A stretch of 64,000 nt of DNA from Clostridia bacterium (GTDB taxonomy: Bacteria > Bacillota > Clostridia > Christensenellales > Borkfalkiaceae). The stretch spans positions 62,001 to 126,000 of the forward strand of contig JAFQWV010000022.1 in the NCBI GenBank assembly GCA_017407325.1, in the 5' to 3' direction. Every line of letters begins with the position of its first letter. The first letter of the stretch is position 1. Shown in pieces: positions 25,432 to 34,389 of the stretch. The position numbers were made by a program, and so were the translations under genes. The notes under the pieces were generated by a model. The model did no database searches. It saw only the letters and a program-made list of their open reading frames with translations, and was not told where the DNA came from.

Positions 25432-26115
25432 ATGAGATTTAATTTCTTAAAAAAGGGACTTATTTATTACTGCAATATTTTGGTTTATAGTTTTTTATTG
25501 CTCATTGTTTTTTTTAGTTTATTTGTTTTTATTTATGATAAGTCAATTTTAGGCATTATTATTAGTTCCGTCTTTTTGTTAATTTTAATAATTGCGTTAT
25601 GTTTTTTCTTTTTAAAATATAAAAGAAATTTTGAAATAACCGAAGGAAAACTTAAATTTTTCAAAAAGGCAAATTTATATACTAACGTTATTAACGCCTT
25701 CCCAAGAATTGACAGTGAAGAAAAAAACGTCTCAATATCTTCAATTCCGTTTATATTTATCACGACTTTCGAATATTCAAGGGGGCGTGGCATTATAAGA
25801 GAGAAGGAAAAAATTGACGGTAAAAAGCAGGTTTGCGGGTATATGTTTTTGCTTGATAAATTTATCTATAACGAAGAAAGATGCAAAGACTCGTACACTT
25901 TTGAAAGCCTTAATCGTCGAGAAGATTTTATAAGTCAATCTTATAACGCAATATGTTCTATGTGCTATCAAAAAGAAGTTCTTAACGAACTATTTTTAAA
26001 CGGCTTTAATGGGGAAATTTATATAAAGAGAGAAATTTACGAACCGCGAAAAGCAGATTTTGATAATTTGTTTTTTAAGCACAATTATCAAATAAACAAC
26101 TTACATATAATCTAA
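25432..26115 (+). CDS. Hypothetical membrane protein
   Basis: The 227-residue protein has two adjacent N-terminal transmembrane helices (about 13-35 and 40-62). A soluble region follows, rich in basic and aromatic residues. A GGGGGC ribosome site precedes the ATG. It has no recognised motif. It is markedly AT-richer than its neighbours and stands alone between two terminators. Confidence 0.55.
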   Translation: MRFNFLKKGLIYYCNILVYSFLLLIVFFSLFVFIYDKSILGIIISSVFLLILIIALCFFFLKYKRNFEITEGKLKFFKKANLYTNVINAFPRIDSEEKNVSISSIPFIFITTFEYSRGRGIIREKEKIDGKKQVCGYMFLLDKFIYNEERCKDSYTFESLNRREDFISQSYNAICSMCYQKEVLNELFLNGFNGEIYIKREIYEPRKADFDNLFFKHNYQINNLHII

Positions 26116-26120
26116 TAAAA

Positions 26121-26156
26121 AAATCGCAAAGCGAAAGAAGTTTCGCTTTGCGATTT
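26121..26156. terminator. Bidirectional terminator
   Basis: A 16-bp perfect stem (26121-26136 with 26141-26156) has a GAAG loop, between convergent genes. Confidence 0.85.
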
Positions 26157-26169
26157 ACTATTTAATTAA

Positions 26170-27171
26170 TTAAGCCTTAAAGCCTTTTTCTACTGCAACT
26201 GCAACTGCAACCGATGCGCCTACCATTGGGTTGTTACCCATACCGATAAGTCCCATCATTTCAACGTGCGCAGGAACTGAAGAAGATCCTGCAAATTGAG
26301 CGTCACTATGCATTCTTCCCATAGTATCTGTCATACCGTAAGAAGATGGACCAGCAGCCATATTGTCTGGGTGGAGCGTTCTACCTGTACCGCCACCAGA
26401 AGCTACTGAGAAGTACTTAACGCCGTTTTCGTTACACCACTTTTTGTAAGTACCGGCAACAGGGTGTTGGAAACGGGTAGGGTTAGTAGAGTTACCAGTG
26501 ATAGAAACGCCAACGTTTTCAAGCTTCATAATAGCAACGCCTTCTGGAACGTTATCTGCGCCGTAGCATTTAACTTTAGCACGTGGGCCGTCAGAATATG
26601 CTTTTTCGTATTCAACTTTTACAGTTTCAGAATATGGATCGAAGCTTGTTTCAACGTAAGTAAAGCCGTTGATTCTTGAGATAATCATAGCAGCGTCTTT
26701 ACCTAAGCCGTTAAGGATAACGCGAAGTTCTTTACCGCGAACGGTGTTAGCGTTCATAGCGATAGAGATAGCGCCTTCAGCAGCAGCGAAAGATTCGTGA
26801 CCTGCAAGGAAGCAGAAGCAGTCAGTTTCGTCAGATAAAAGCATAGACGCTAAATTTCCGTGACCGAGACCAACCTTTCTGTTTTCAGCAACAGAGCCGT
26901 CGATGCAGAACGCTTGTAAGCCGATACCAATAGCGGCGGCAGCGTCGCTTGCCTTTTTGCAACCTTTCTTGATAGCGATTGCTGCGCCTACGGTGTAAGC
27001 CCAAACTGCGTTTTCAAAGCAGATAGGTTGAGTTCCACGAACGATTTTGTCGCAGTCAACGCCGTGGTTAAGGCAAATTTCTTTACATTCTTCAATAGAA
27101 GAAATGCCGTATTCTTTAATTACGCTATTGATTTTACCAATTCTTCTTTCATAACTTTCAAATAATGCCAT
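26170..27171 (-). CDS. GGGtGRT-family protein
   Basis: The 333-residue cytoplasmic protein carries the family signature ASGGGTGRTLHPDNMAAGPSSYG. It also has conserved cysteines (ICLNHGVDCDKIV, DCFCFLAGHE) and a glycine-rich C terminus (GLIGMGNNPMVGASVAVAVAV). The family is named for its motif and has no assigned biochemical function. The NifU-like gene lies 14 nt upstream in the same transcript. Regular, choice codons suggest strong expression. An Fe-S-related role is inferred from the partner only. Confidence 0.85.
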   Translation of the reverse strand: MALFESYERRIGKINSVIKEYGISSIEECKEICLNHGVDCDKIVRGTQPICFENAVWAYTVGAAIAIKKGCKKASDAAAAIGIGLQAFCIDGSVAENRKVGLGHGNLASMLLSDETDCFCFLAGHESFAAAEGAISIAMNANTVRGKELRVILNGLGKDAAMIISRINGFTYVETSFDPYSETVKVEYEKAYSDGPRAKVKCYGADNVPEGVAIMKLENVGVSITGNSTNPTRFQHPVAGTYKKWCNENGVKYFSVASGGGTGRTLHPDNMAAGPSSYGMTDTMGRMHSDAQFAGSSSVPAHVEMMGLIGMGNNPMVGASVAVAVAVEKGFKA

Positions 27172-27185
27172 GTCTATATCCCTCC

Positions 27186-27878
27186 TTACTCTTTGCGTGG
27201 ATCGATATACTTAAACGCATTATCGAATCTGCCGTAGTGGCCCATAGCCTTTTCGTACGCTTCGTTAGGTGAAAGACCTTTCTTGATAAAATCAGTCATT
27301 TTGCCGAGCGAAACGAATTCGTAACCGATAACTTGCATATCTTCGTCAAGGGCAAGGCGAGTAACGTAGCCTTCAGCCATTTCGAGATATCTAACGCCTT
27401 TAGCGCGAGTACCGTACATAGTACCGACTTGAGAGCGTAAACCTTTACCAAGGTCTTCAAGCCCTGCGCCGATAACCAAACCGTCGTCAGAGAAAGCAGA
27501 TTGTGATCTTCCGTAAACGATTTGAAGGAAAAGTTCGCGCATAGCAGTGTTAATAGCATCGCAAACAAGGTCGGTGTTAAGAGCTTCAAGTAAAGTCTTA
27601 CCCGGTAAAATTTCGCTTGCCATTGCGGCAGAGTGAGTCATACCCGAGCAACCGATTGTTTCAACGAGTGCTTCTTCTATGATACCGTTTTTAACGTTTA
27701 ATGAAAGTTTGCAAGCGCCTTGTTGTGGAGCGCACCAACCGACACCGTGAGTAAACGCGGAAATATCGGTGATTTCTTTTGCTTGAACCCATTTTCCTTC
27801 TTCAGGAATTGGAGCAGGACCGTGTTTAGGACCTTTAGCAACGCAAACCATTTCTTCAACTTCTGGTGAATATTGCAT
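27186..27878 (-). CDS. NifU/IscU-like iron-sulfur scaffold protein
   Basis: The 230-residue protein has GWCAPQQGACKLSLNV and VETIGCSGMTHSAAMASEIL. These resemble the U-type Fe-S scaffold fold and carry cysteines placed like the scaffold ligands, though the C-terminal half is not IscU-like. It leads a two-gene operon with the GGGtGRT gene. No cysteine desulfurase (NifS/IscS) is adjacent. It has a strong GGAGGAA ribosome site and its own promoter. Confidence 0.82.
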   Translation of the reverse strand: MQYSPEVEEMVCVAKGPKHGPAPIPEEGKWVQAKEITDISAFTHGVGWCAPQQGACKLSLNVKNGIIEEALVETIGCSGMTHSAAMASEILPGKTLLEALNTDLVCDAINTAMRELFLQIVYGRSQSAFSDDGLVIGAGLEDLGKGLRSQVGTMYGTRAKGVRYLEMAEGYVTRLALDEDMQVIGYEFVSLGKMTDFIKKGLSPNEAYEKAMGHYGRFDNAFKYIDPRKE

Positions 27879-27911
27879 TTAAAAATTCCTCCGAAAATTT
27901 ATATTACTGAG

Positions 27912-27940
27912 ATTATACCATAAAACTAAGTAATTTACAA
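27912..27940 (-). promoter_or_regulatory. Promoter of the NifU-like/GGGtGRT operon
   Basis: On the minus strand, TTGTAA (27935-27940), a 17-nt spacer and a perfect TATAAT (27912-27917). Confidence 0.8.
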
Positions 27941-27988
27941 TATTTTCAACGGCAAAATTTTTAATTTTAGTTTGCAAGGCGTAATTTC

Positions 27989-28017
27989 TTTACAATTTCG
28001 TTATTCTATGCTAAACT
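27989..28017 (+). promoter_or_regulatory. Promoter of the tyrS operon
   Basis: TTTACA (27989-27994), a 17-nt spacer and TAAACT (28012-28017). The leader is only about 30 nt, so there is no room for a T-box. Confidence 0.65.
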
Positions 28018-28052
28018 TTATTAAAAATATTCATTTTTAAAGGTAAAGTATT

Positions 28053-29264
28053 ATGTCTAACGTTTTAAACACACTAAAAGAACGCGGTTTTATAAAGCAA
28101 ATCATTGACGAAGAAAACTTAGCAAAGCTATTAGAAACTGAAAGCGTTGCTTTTTATATCGGTTTTGACCCGACTGCAGATTCACTTCATATCGGTCACT
28201 ATATTCCTGTAATGGCAATGGCGCACATGCAACGCGCAGGTCACAAGCCAATCTGTCTTTTTGGTGGCGGTACTGCTATGATAGGCGATCCGAGCGGTAG
28301 AAGCGATATGCGCTCTATGCTATCAAAAGAACAAATCAAGCACAACGTCGATTGTTTCAGAAAGCAAATGGCTCGTTTTATCGACTTTGACGGTGAAAAT
28401 CCTGCTATTATGGTTGATAACGCAGACTGGCTTTGGAACTTGAACTATATCGACTTTTTACGCGATATCGGTGCGCATTTCTCAGTAAACAGAATGCTTT
28501 CAGCGGAGTGCTTTAAAACTCGTATGGAAAAGGGTTTAACCTTCTTAGAGTTTAACTATATGCTTATGCAAGGCTACGACTTTTTAAAACTTTGTCAAGA
28601 CTACGGTTGCGTTTTGCAGCTTGGTGGTGACGACCAATGGTCGAATATGATTGCAGGCGCAAACCTTATTCGCAAAAAAGAAGGAAAAGACGCCTACGCA
28701 TTAACTTGCGCACTACTATTAAACAGCGAAGGCAAGAAAATGGGAAAAACCGCAAAGGGTGCTTTGTGGCTTGACGAAAATAAGACTACTCCATACGAAT
28801 TCTATCAATACTTCAGAAACGTTGAAGACGTTAAAGTTGCAGAGTGTATGCGTCTTTTAACTTTTATGGAACTTGATGAAATAGAAGAACTTACCAAGTA
28901 TCAAGACGAGCGCATCAACCTTGCTAAGGAAAGACTTGCGTTTGAAGTTACAAAGCTTGTACACGGCGAAGAAAAGGCAATCTCAGCACAAAAGCAAGCG
29001 CGTTCTGCGTTCGGTGGAAATCAAGAGGACTTGCCAACCTGTGAAGTTGAAAAGTCAGATTTTGTTCCTGATATTATGGTTTCTTGTGGCGTTTGCAAGT
29101 CTAAAGGCGAGGCAAGAAAACTTATCGAAGGTGGCGGTGTTGCAATTAATGATAGAAAACTTGCTAAAGGCGATTTAGTGTTGACAAGCGAAGAACTTTC
29201 TAAAGGTGAATTAATTCTTCACAAGGGCAAAAAAGTCCACGTAAAAGTTATATTTAAAGGTTAA
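28053..29264 (+). CDS. tyrS: Tyrosyl-tRNA synthetase
   Basis: The 403-residue class I synthetase has the HIGH-type motif in [11 protein letters not shown], tyrosine-pocket segments ([21 protein letters not shown]) and the KMSKS equivalent [12 protein letters not shown]-terminal S4 RNA-binding domain carries [25 protein letters not shown]. It is first in a run with yigZ, recX, birA and an ATP-grasp gene. Confidence 0.96.
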   Translation: MSNVLNTLKERGFIKQIIDEENLAKLLETESVAFYIGFDPTADSLHIGHYIPVMAMAHMQRAGHKPICLFGGGTAMIGDPSGRSDMRSMLSKEQIKHNVDCFRKQMARFIDFDGENPAIMVDNADWLWNLNYIDFLRDIGAHFSVNRMLSAECFKTRMEKGLTFLEFNYMLMQGYDFLKLCQDYGCVLQLGGDDQWSNMIAGANLIRKKEGKDAYALTCALLLNSEGKKMGKTAKGALWLDENKTTPYEFYQYFRNVEDVKVAECMRLLTFMELDEIEELTKYQDERINLAKERLAFEVTKLVHGEEKAISAQKQARSAFGGNQEDLPTCEVEKSDFVPDIMVSCGVCKSKGEARKLIEGGGVAINDRKLAKGDLVLTSEELSKGELILHKGKKVHVKVIFKG

Positions 29265-29266
29265 TA

Positions 29267-29896
29267 ATGGAAAAATATTTTTCAGTAGAGCGTGATGCCG
29301 AAAACGAAATAGTTATCGAGCGGTCACGCTTTATAACTTACGTTCGATACGTAGAAACTGAAGAAGGTGCGCGCGCGTTTATCGAAGAAATACGAAAAAA
29401 ACACTCGCTCGCAACCCACAACTGCTATGCGTTCGTGGTTAATAAGGGGGCTATAAAGCGATTTTCCGACGATGGCGAGCCGTCTGGAACTGCTGGTGTT
29501 CCAATACTCGACGCGATAGTTCAAGCGAACCTAGTTGATACTTGCGTCGTTGTAACACGCTATTTTGGCGGTGTGAAACTCGGTGCGGGTGGGCTCGTAA
29601 GGGCGTATTCTAAAAGCGCGTCGGAAGGGATAAAGGTTTCGGGCATCGTAGAACACGCGCTTTCTGCGATTTTTAAGTTAAAAGTATCTTACGACAGATT
29701 TTCCAAGATTTTATCGGTTATTCAAAACGACTATTCGAAAACTTTAAAAACGGAGTATTTCGAGCAAGTCGAAATTACCTTCGCTTGCCTAAAAGCGTAT
29801 GAAAAAACGGTACTTGAAAACTTGTCTGAAAGTTTGTCAGGATCAGTCGATATTGAAAAGCTTGGCTACGAATACGTTAAATTAACCGACTTATAG
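29267..29896 (+). CDS. yigZ: YigZ/IMPACT (UPF0029) family protein
   Basis: The 209-residue protein shows the family motifs SRFITYVRYVETEEGARAFI, THNCYAF, RFSDDGEPSGTAG and VVTRYFGGVKLGAGGLVRAY, plus the C-terminal DUF1949-like domain. Members are implicated in translation-associated stress, but their bacterial role is unsettled. It starts 3 nt after tyrS. Its last codons and TAG stop form one copy of the dispersed 13-bp motif. Confidence 0.87.
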   Translation: MEKYFSVERDAENEIVIERSRFITYVRYVETEEGARAFIEEIRKKHSLATHNCYAFVVNKGAIKRFSDDGEPSGTAGVPILDAIVQANLVDTCVVVTRYFGGVKLGAGGLVRAYSKSASEGIKVSGIVEHALSAIFKLKVSYDRFSKILSVIQNDYSKTLKTEYFEQVEITFACLKAYEKTVLENLSESLSGSVDIEKLGYEYVKLTDL

Positions 29897-29906
29897 GGCG
29901 ATATTT

Positions 29907-30521
29907 ATGAAAACCATAACGGAAATTTCAACTCAAAAGAAAAACCCGAAACGCTGTAATTTGTACCTTGACGGCGAGTTTTTCTGTGGAGTTGAGCTTA
30001 TTACCGTTATGCAAGCAAGACTTAAAGTCGGGACTAAAATTTCTGAACAAAAGCTTAACGAAATCGTACTTTCAAGCGAGCGTGAAAAGGCTATGCAACT
30101 TGCGCTAAATTACGTTTCAAGAAGTCTGCACACTAAAGTGCAAATCGAAAAATACCTAAAAGGTAAAGGCTTTTTACCTGAGATTGTTACAGAAGTTTTA
30201 AACAAATTGAAAGAGTACGGCTACGTCAACGACAACGGCTATGCTAAAGCGTATATAAACGAAAAAAAAGGCTCGAAAGGGAAACGTCTTATAAAGTACG
30301 AGCTAAAACTTAAAGGCGTTGACGAAAAGATTATAGATAAAGAACTTGACGGTGACTTTTCCGAAGAAGAAGGGGCTATGCGCGTTGCTTTAAAATTTTT
30401 TAAAGGCAAAGAAAAAACGTATGAAAACACCGTAAAATGTTATCGCAGACTTTTATCAAAAGGATTTGACTACGACGTTGCAAAATCCGTCGTCGAGAAA
30501 ATTAAAGACGAAGATTTATGA
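29907..30521 (+). CDS. recX: RecX, regulator of RecA
   Basis: The 204-residue helical protein consists of three-helix repeats. It includes AMQLALNYVSRSLHTKVQIEKYLKGKGF, LKEYGYVNDNGYAKAYINEK and YELKLKGVDEKIIDKEL, the pattern of RecX proteins that bind the RecA filament groove. recA is not in the window. The stop overlaps the birA start by 4 nt (ATGA type). Confidence 0.87.
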   Translation: MKTITEISTQKKNPKRCNLYLDGEFFCGVELITVMQARLKVGTKISEQKLNEIVLSSEREKAMQLALNYVSRSLHTKVQIEKYLKGKGFLPEIVTEVLNKLKEYGYVNDNGYAKAYINEKKGSKGKRLIKYELKLKGVDEKIIDKELDGDFSEEEGAMRVALKFFKGKEKTYENTVKCYRRLLSKGFDYDVAKSVVEKIKDEDL

Positions 30522-31189
30522 AAATAATTAGATTAGAAAAAACTACGTCAACGAACGACTATATTAAAAAATTTATAAAAAAAGGTCAAGATACTTTAGT
30601 TTTAGCAAAATACCAAACTGAAGGTCGTGGAACTAAAGGAAGGTCTTTTTCGTCTGACGTTGGCGGTATATATTTAACGCGCTTAAAATTTTACGAAAAT
30701 CTTTCTGCAAGCGACGCCTTTTCTATCGTTATAGACGTTTCAATGGCTGTTGTAAAAACTTTACTTGCGTTCGGATTAAAGCCGAAAATCAAGTGGCCTA
30801 ACGATATCTTGGTTGGGGATAAAAAGATTTGCGGAATACTTACCGAAAACAAAATTGATAACGGGCAAATTTCTTATAGCATCGTGGGGATTGGCTTAAA
30901 CGTAACGAATAAACTCGACGACGAGCTTCAATCCATCGCGACGACAATGACAGAAATTTTAGGTAAAGTTGACTTTGAAGCCGTTCTTATGACACTTTTG
31001 TTCAATCTATCTGGAAAGTCAAATATGGCTGAATATGCTCGTTATTCGTGTGTTTTGGGTAAAGACGTCACTATTTTAGAAGGTGGCACAGAATATAAAG
31101 ATAGGGTAGAAGAAGTTTTACCAGACGGCAGAATAAAACTTGCAAACGGCAAAATTTTATCTAGTGCAGAAATAAAACTTAAAGTGTAA
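30518..31189 (+). CDS. birA: Biotin-protein ligase (monofunctional)
   Basis: The 223-residue protein begins directly with the catalytic domain (TTSTNDYIKKF). It has the biotinyl-AMP loop GRGTKGRSFSS, IKWPNDILVGDKKICGIL and a short C-terminal SH3-like domain. There is no N-terminal helix-turn-helix, so it should biotinylate carrier proteins without acting as repressor. Overlap with recX indicates translational coupling. Confidence 0.92.
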   Translation: MKIIRLEKTTSTNDYIKKFIKKGQDTLVLAKYQTEGRGTKGRSFSSDVGGIYLTRLKFYENLSASDAFSIVIDVSMAVVKTLLAFGLKPKIKWPNDILVGDKKICGILTENKIDNGQISYSIVGIGLNVTNKLDDELQSIATTMTEILGKVDFEAVLMTLLFNLSGKSNMAEYARYSCVLGKDVTILEGGTEYKDRVEEVLPDGRIKLANGKILSSAEIKLKV

Positions 31190-31192
31190 AAT

Positions 31193-32068
31193 ATGAAGAA
31201 AGTATTGATTTTAAACAACGCCTATTACGAATTAGAAAGTTATCTTTACCAATCGAAAAGGTTAAAAGAAGAACTCGAACTTTTGGGTGCGCAAGTAACC
31301 GTTAGAAAAAACAACTTTTTTCCTTGCATAACTGACGGAAAAGATATCGTCAATAATTGTGAAGGTTATGATTTTTGTATTTATTTAGATAAGGATAAAT
31401 ATATCTCGGAAATGCTTGAAAAGTCGGGGCTTAGGGTAATCAATTCACATAAAGCAATGGTAACTTGCGACGATAAAATGACAACCTATATCGCACTGTC
31501 AGGTAGTGGGATAAAGACACCGAAAACTATGCCAGGACTATTGTGTTATACGAAAGATGCTGAAATAAAGCAGTCGACAATAGATGAAATCGAGAAGAAT
31601 TTAGGCTATCCGATTATAGTTAAAAAGAGCTTTGGCTCGCTTGGGAAAGGCGTCTATAAGGCGGATAATCGACAAGAACTCGAACTTATATCTCGTAGCG
31701 TTATGTTTGAACCGCACCACTATCAAGAGTATATTTCAGAAAGTGCGGGGCGCGATTTACGCGTTATCGTTATTGGAGGAAAATTCGTTTGCGCTATGCA
31801 AAGGAAGTCGGAAACGGACTTTCGCTCGAACGTAGAGCTTGGTGGCGAAGGTAAAATAGTAGACGTTCCTAAAGAGTTTATCGAAGTAGCTGAAAACACT
31901 GCTAAAGTTTTAAACCTTGACTATTGTGGAATAGACCTTTTATACGGAAAAGATTGCGAGCCTATCGTTTGCGAAGTTAATTCTAATGCGTTTTTCGGTG
32001 GTATCGAGCGCGTGACGGGTAAAAACGTAGCAAAAGCATACGCTGAATATCTTCTTTCAAAATATTAA
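31193..32068 (+). CDS. ATP-grasp ligase, RimK-like
   Basis: The 291-residue protein has an N-terminal preATP-grasp domain, then ATP-grasp features: YPIIVKKSFGSLGKGVYKA, YISESAGRDLRVIVIGGKFV and the metal-binding CGIDLLYGKDCEPIVCEVNSNAFF. It belongs with RimK/LysX-type ligases that join an amino acid or peptide to a carboxylate. The substrate cannot be inferred from the neighbours. It is last in the tyrS operon and followed by a strong terminator. Confidence 0.8.
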   Translation: MKKVLILNNAYYELESYLYQSKRLKEELELLGAQVTVRKNNFFPCITDGKDIVNNCEGYDFCIYLDKDKYISEMLEKSGLRVINSHKAMVTCDDKMTTYIALSGSGIKTPKTMPGLLCYTKDAEIKQSTIDEIEKNLGYPIIVKKSFGSLGKGVYKADNRQELELISRSVMFEPHHYQEYISESAGRDLRVIVIGGKFVCAMQRKSETDFRSNVELGGEGKIVDVPKEFIEVAENTAKVLNLDYCGIDLLYGKDCEPIVCEVNSNAFFGGIERVTGKNVAKAYAEYLLSKY

Positions 32069-32085
32069 AATATAAAAAACAATTT

Positions 32086-32118
32086 TCGCCACGCCGAAAA
32101 ATCGGCGTGGCGATTTTT
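32086..32118 (+). terminator. Terminator of the tyrS operon
   Basis: A 12-bp perfect GC-rich stem, TCGCCACGCCGA with TCGGCGTGGCGA, is followed by five T. Confidence 0.9.
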
Positions 32119-32190
32119 GGCGTAAATTAAGGAAGTTTAGCTTTAAATTATTAAATTTACAAAATTTAGGTGAAAATTTTAAATTGCCTA

Positions 32191-32219
32191 TTGAAAATAG
32201 TAAAAACATATAGTATAAT
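32191..32219 (+). promoter_or_regulatory. Promoter of the EF-G-like gene
   Basis: TTGAAA (32191-32196), a 17-nt spacer and a perfect TATAAT (32214-32219). A small GAAGT-cac-GACTTC-type hairpin follows in the leader. Confidence 0.8.
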
Positions 32220-32268
32220 GTAAGAGAAGTCACGACTTCGAACTAAACAATAAGGAACAGAAACTATT

Positions 32269-34320
32269 ATGGCTATTGACATCTCAAAAATTAGAAACGT
32301 AGCATTTATCGGTCACTCAGGCGAAGGAAAAACCACATTAAGCGAAGCATTTTTATTCAATGCAAAAGTTATCGACCGTCAAGGTCGTGTTGACGACGGA
32401 AATACCGTTATGGACTTTACACCTGAAGAAATCGCTAAAAAGAGTTCTATCAGTTTAGCAGTTGCAAGCGCAACCTTTTCTGACGGTTATAAATTTAATA
32501 TTATTGACGTTCCGGGCTTTTTCGATTTTGAAGGCGAAATGTATCAAGCGTTATCTGCGTGCGATGCAGCCGTTATCGTAACTAGCGCAAGCGGTAACTT
32601 GTCAGTCGGTACTGAAAACGCAATCGACTGCTGTATCGAACTGCAAAAACCGTGTATGATTTTTATCTCTGGACTTGACAAGGAAAACTCAACTTTCCAC
32701 AGAACTTGCGAAGCTATCAGGGCGAAATATCCAAAACTCGTTGCATCTTTCTTCATTCCAAGCGTCGTAAACGAAAAAATTATCGGCTTTGTCAGCGTAT
32801 CAAGTGGTAAATACTATAGCTTATCGGGCGAGAACTTAGGTGAAATGCCAGAACATATCAAGCCTAAGTACGAAAGAGAATTTAACGAACTTTCTGAAGT
32901 TGCCGCTGAAAACGACGAAGTTTTACTCGACACGTACATCGAACGCGCTTTAACGATGGAAGAACTCGAAAAGGGTATCAATATCGGTATGAAAACCTGC
33001 GGCTGTATTCCTGTCGTTGGTGGAAGCGGTTTGCAAAACCAATGCGTAATGTATCTTCGCGATAAAATGATTGCTCTTTTCCCAAGTCCTAAGGACGCTA
33101 GAAAACCCGTTGCGTTAAGTGGTGACGACTACGTTGAAATTGATTGTGATCCAAATGGTCCTGTAGTTTTACACGTGTTTAAGACTATCGTCGATCCGTT
33201 CTTTGGTAAGCTTTCTGTGTTTAAAGTTTTATCAGGTACTTTAAAAGCTGGTATGACGCTTCACAATATGGGTAACGACCAAGACGAAAAAATTTCTGCA
33301 ATCTATTCCGTTCGCGGTAAAAAGCAAGATCCTGTATCCGAGCTTTGTGCTGGTGATATCGGTGCCGTCAATAAGCTTGACGACATAAGAACAGGAGATA
33401 CGCTTTGTGGTGATGGTATTAGAGTTAAGCTTGACCCGATTAAGAAACCTTCGTTTGTTTACTCAATGGCAGTTTACGCTGAAAAACGTGGCGAAGAAGA
33501 TAAGATTTTCCAAGGTCTTAGAAAGCTTCGCGAAGAAGATACTTGCTTTAGCGTAACTAAGAACGAAGAAACAGGTGAAATGATTTTGTCGGGCGTTGGC
33601 GAAACTCAACTCGACCTATTATGTAAAAAACTTAAATCTAAATATGGCTGTAGCGCCGTGCTTAAAGAGCCTAAGATTGCATACAGAGAAACTATCAAGC
33701 GTCGCGCTGAAGCCGAAGGTAAGCATAAAAAGCAAGGTGGCGGTGCTGGTCAATACGGTGTTTGCTCCGTTCGTTTCGAGCCTGGCGCAGAAGATGGCAT
33801 TTACGAATTCGTTGACGCAGTTGTCGGTGGTGCAGTTCCTAAGCAATTTATCCCAGCAGTAGATAAAGGCTTAAGAGAAGCAATTTTGCACGGTGTACTT
33901 GCCGGCTATCCAATGGTAAACCTTAAGTGTACGCTTTTCGACGGTAAATCTCACCCTGTTGACAGTAAAGAAGTAGCGTTCGTATCCGCTGCAAAGCTTG
34001 CCTACGCAGACGGTATTCCAAAAGCAAGTCCTGTAATCTTAGAGCCTATTATGGCTATTGAAATTATAGTTCCACAAGAATATTTGGGCGACGTTATGGG
34101 AGATATGAACAAGCGCCGTGGTAGAATTTTAGGAACTAGCGTAAGCGGTAACAAGCAGATTATTGAAGCTGAAGTTCCACACTCTGAAATTTTGAGATAC
34201 GCAACGGATTTACGCAGTATGACTCAAGGTCGCGGTAAGTATTCAACCCGTTTTGAAAGATATGAAGAAGTTCCGCAAATGTACGTTGCAAAAATCGTAG
34301 AAGATAGCAAAAAAGACTAA
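32269..34320 (+). CDS. Elongation factor G-like GTPase (FusA2 type)
   Basis: The 683-residue protein has the EF-G domain order and the P loop GHSGEGKTTLSEAF. G3 reads DVPGFFDF, so the catalytic His of the usual DTPGHVDF is Phe. The G4 position reads SGLDKEN instead of NKxD. These changes mark the EF-G-like paralogue class rather than the main translocase. The C-terminal domains III-V are intact (GKHKKQGGGAGQYG, GDVMGDMNKRRGRILG). It is a single transcription unit with good codons; the exact role in translation or recycling is unknown. Confidence 0.87.
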   Translation: MAIDISKIRNVAFIGHSGEGKTTLSEAFLFNAKVIDRQGRVDDGNTVMDFTPEEIAKKSSISLAVASATFSDGYKFNIIDVPGFFDFEGEMYQALSACDAAVIVTSASGNLSVGTENAIDCCIELQKPCMIFISGLDKENSTFHRTCEAIRAKYPKLVASFFIPSVVNEKIIGFVSVSSGKYYSLSGENLGEMPEHIKPKYEREFNELSEVAAENDEVLLDTYIERALTMEELEKGINIGMKTCGCIPVVGGSGLQNQCVMYLRDKMIALFPSPKDARKPVALSGDDYVEIDCDPNGPVVLHVFKTIVDPFFGKLSVFKVLSGTLKAGMTLHNMGNDQDEKISAIYSVRGKKQDPVSELCAGDIGAVNKLDDIRTGDTLCGDGIRVKLDPIKKPSFVYSMAVYAEKRGEEDKIFQGLRKLREEDTCFSVTKNEETGEMILSGVGETQLDLLCKKLKSKYGCSAVLKEPKIAYRETIKRRAEAEGKHKKQGGGAGQYGVCSVRFEPGAEDGIYEFVDAVVGGAVPKQFIPAVDKGLREAILHGVLAGYPMVNLKCTLFDGKSHPVDSKEVAFVSAAKLAYADGIPKASPVILEPIMAIEIIVPQEYLGDVMGDMNKRRGRILGTSVSGNKQIIEAEVPHSEILRYATDLRSMTQGRGKYSTRFERYEEVPQMYVAKIVEDSKKD

Positions 34321-34339
34321 TAAATCGACTTATAGACAG

Positions 34340-34378
34340 CCTAAAAGGATTGGTAAATCCAATCCTTTAAGGTTTTTT
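34340..34378 (+). terminator. Intrinsic terminator
   Basis: A long stem around AAAGGATTGG and CCAATCCTTT is followed by six T. Its T run touches the ribosome site of the next gene, so PfkB expression may depend on read-through. Confidence 0.8.
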
Positions 34379-34389
34379 GGGGGATAATT

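Noticed and set aside
27941-28052. T-box riboswitch ahead of tyrS
   Set aside because: The predicted leader is only about 30 nt and has no specifier or antiterminator elements.
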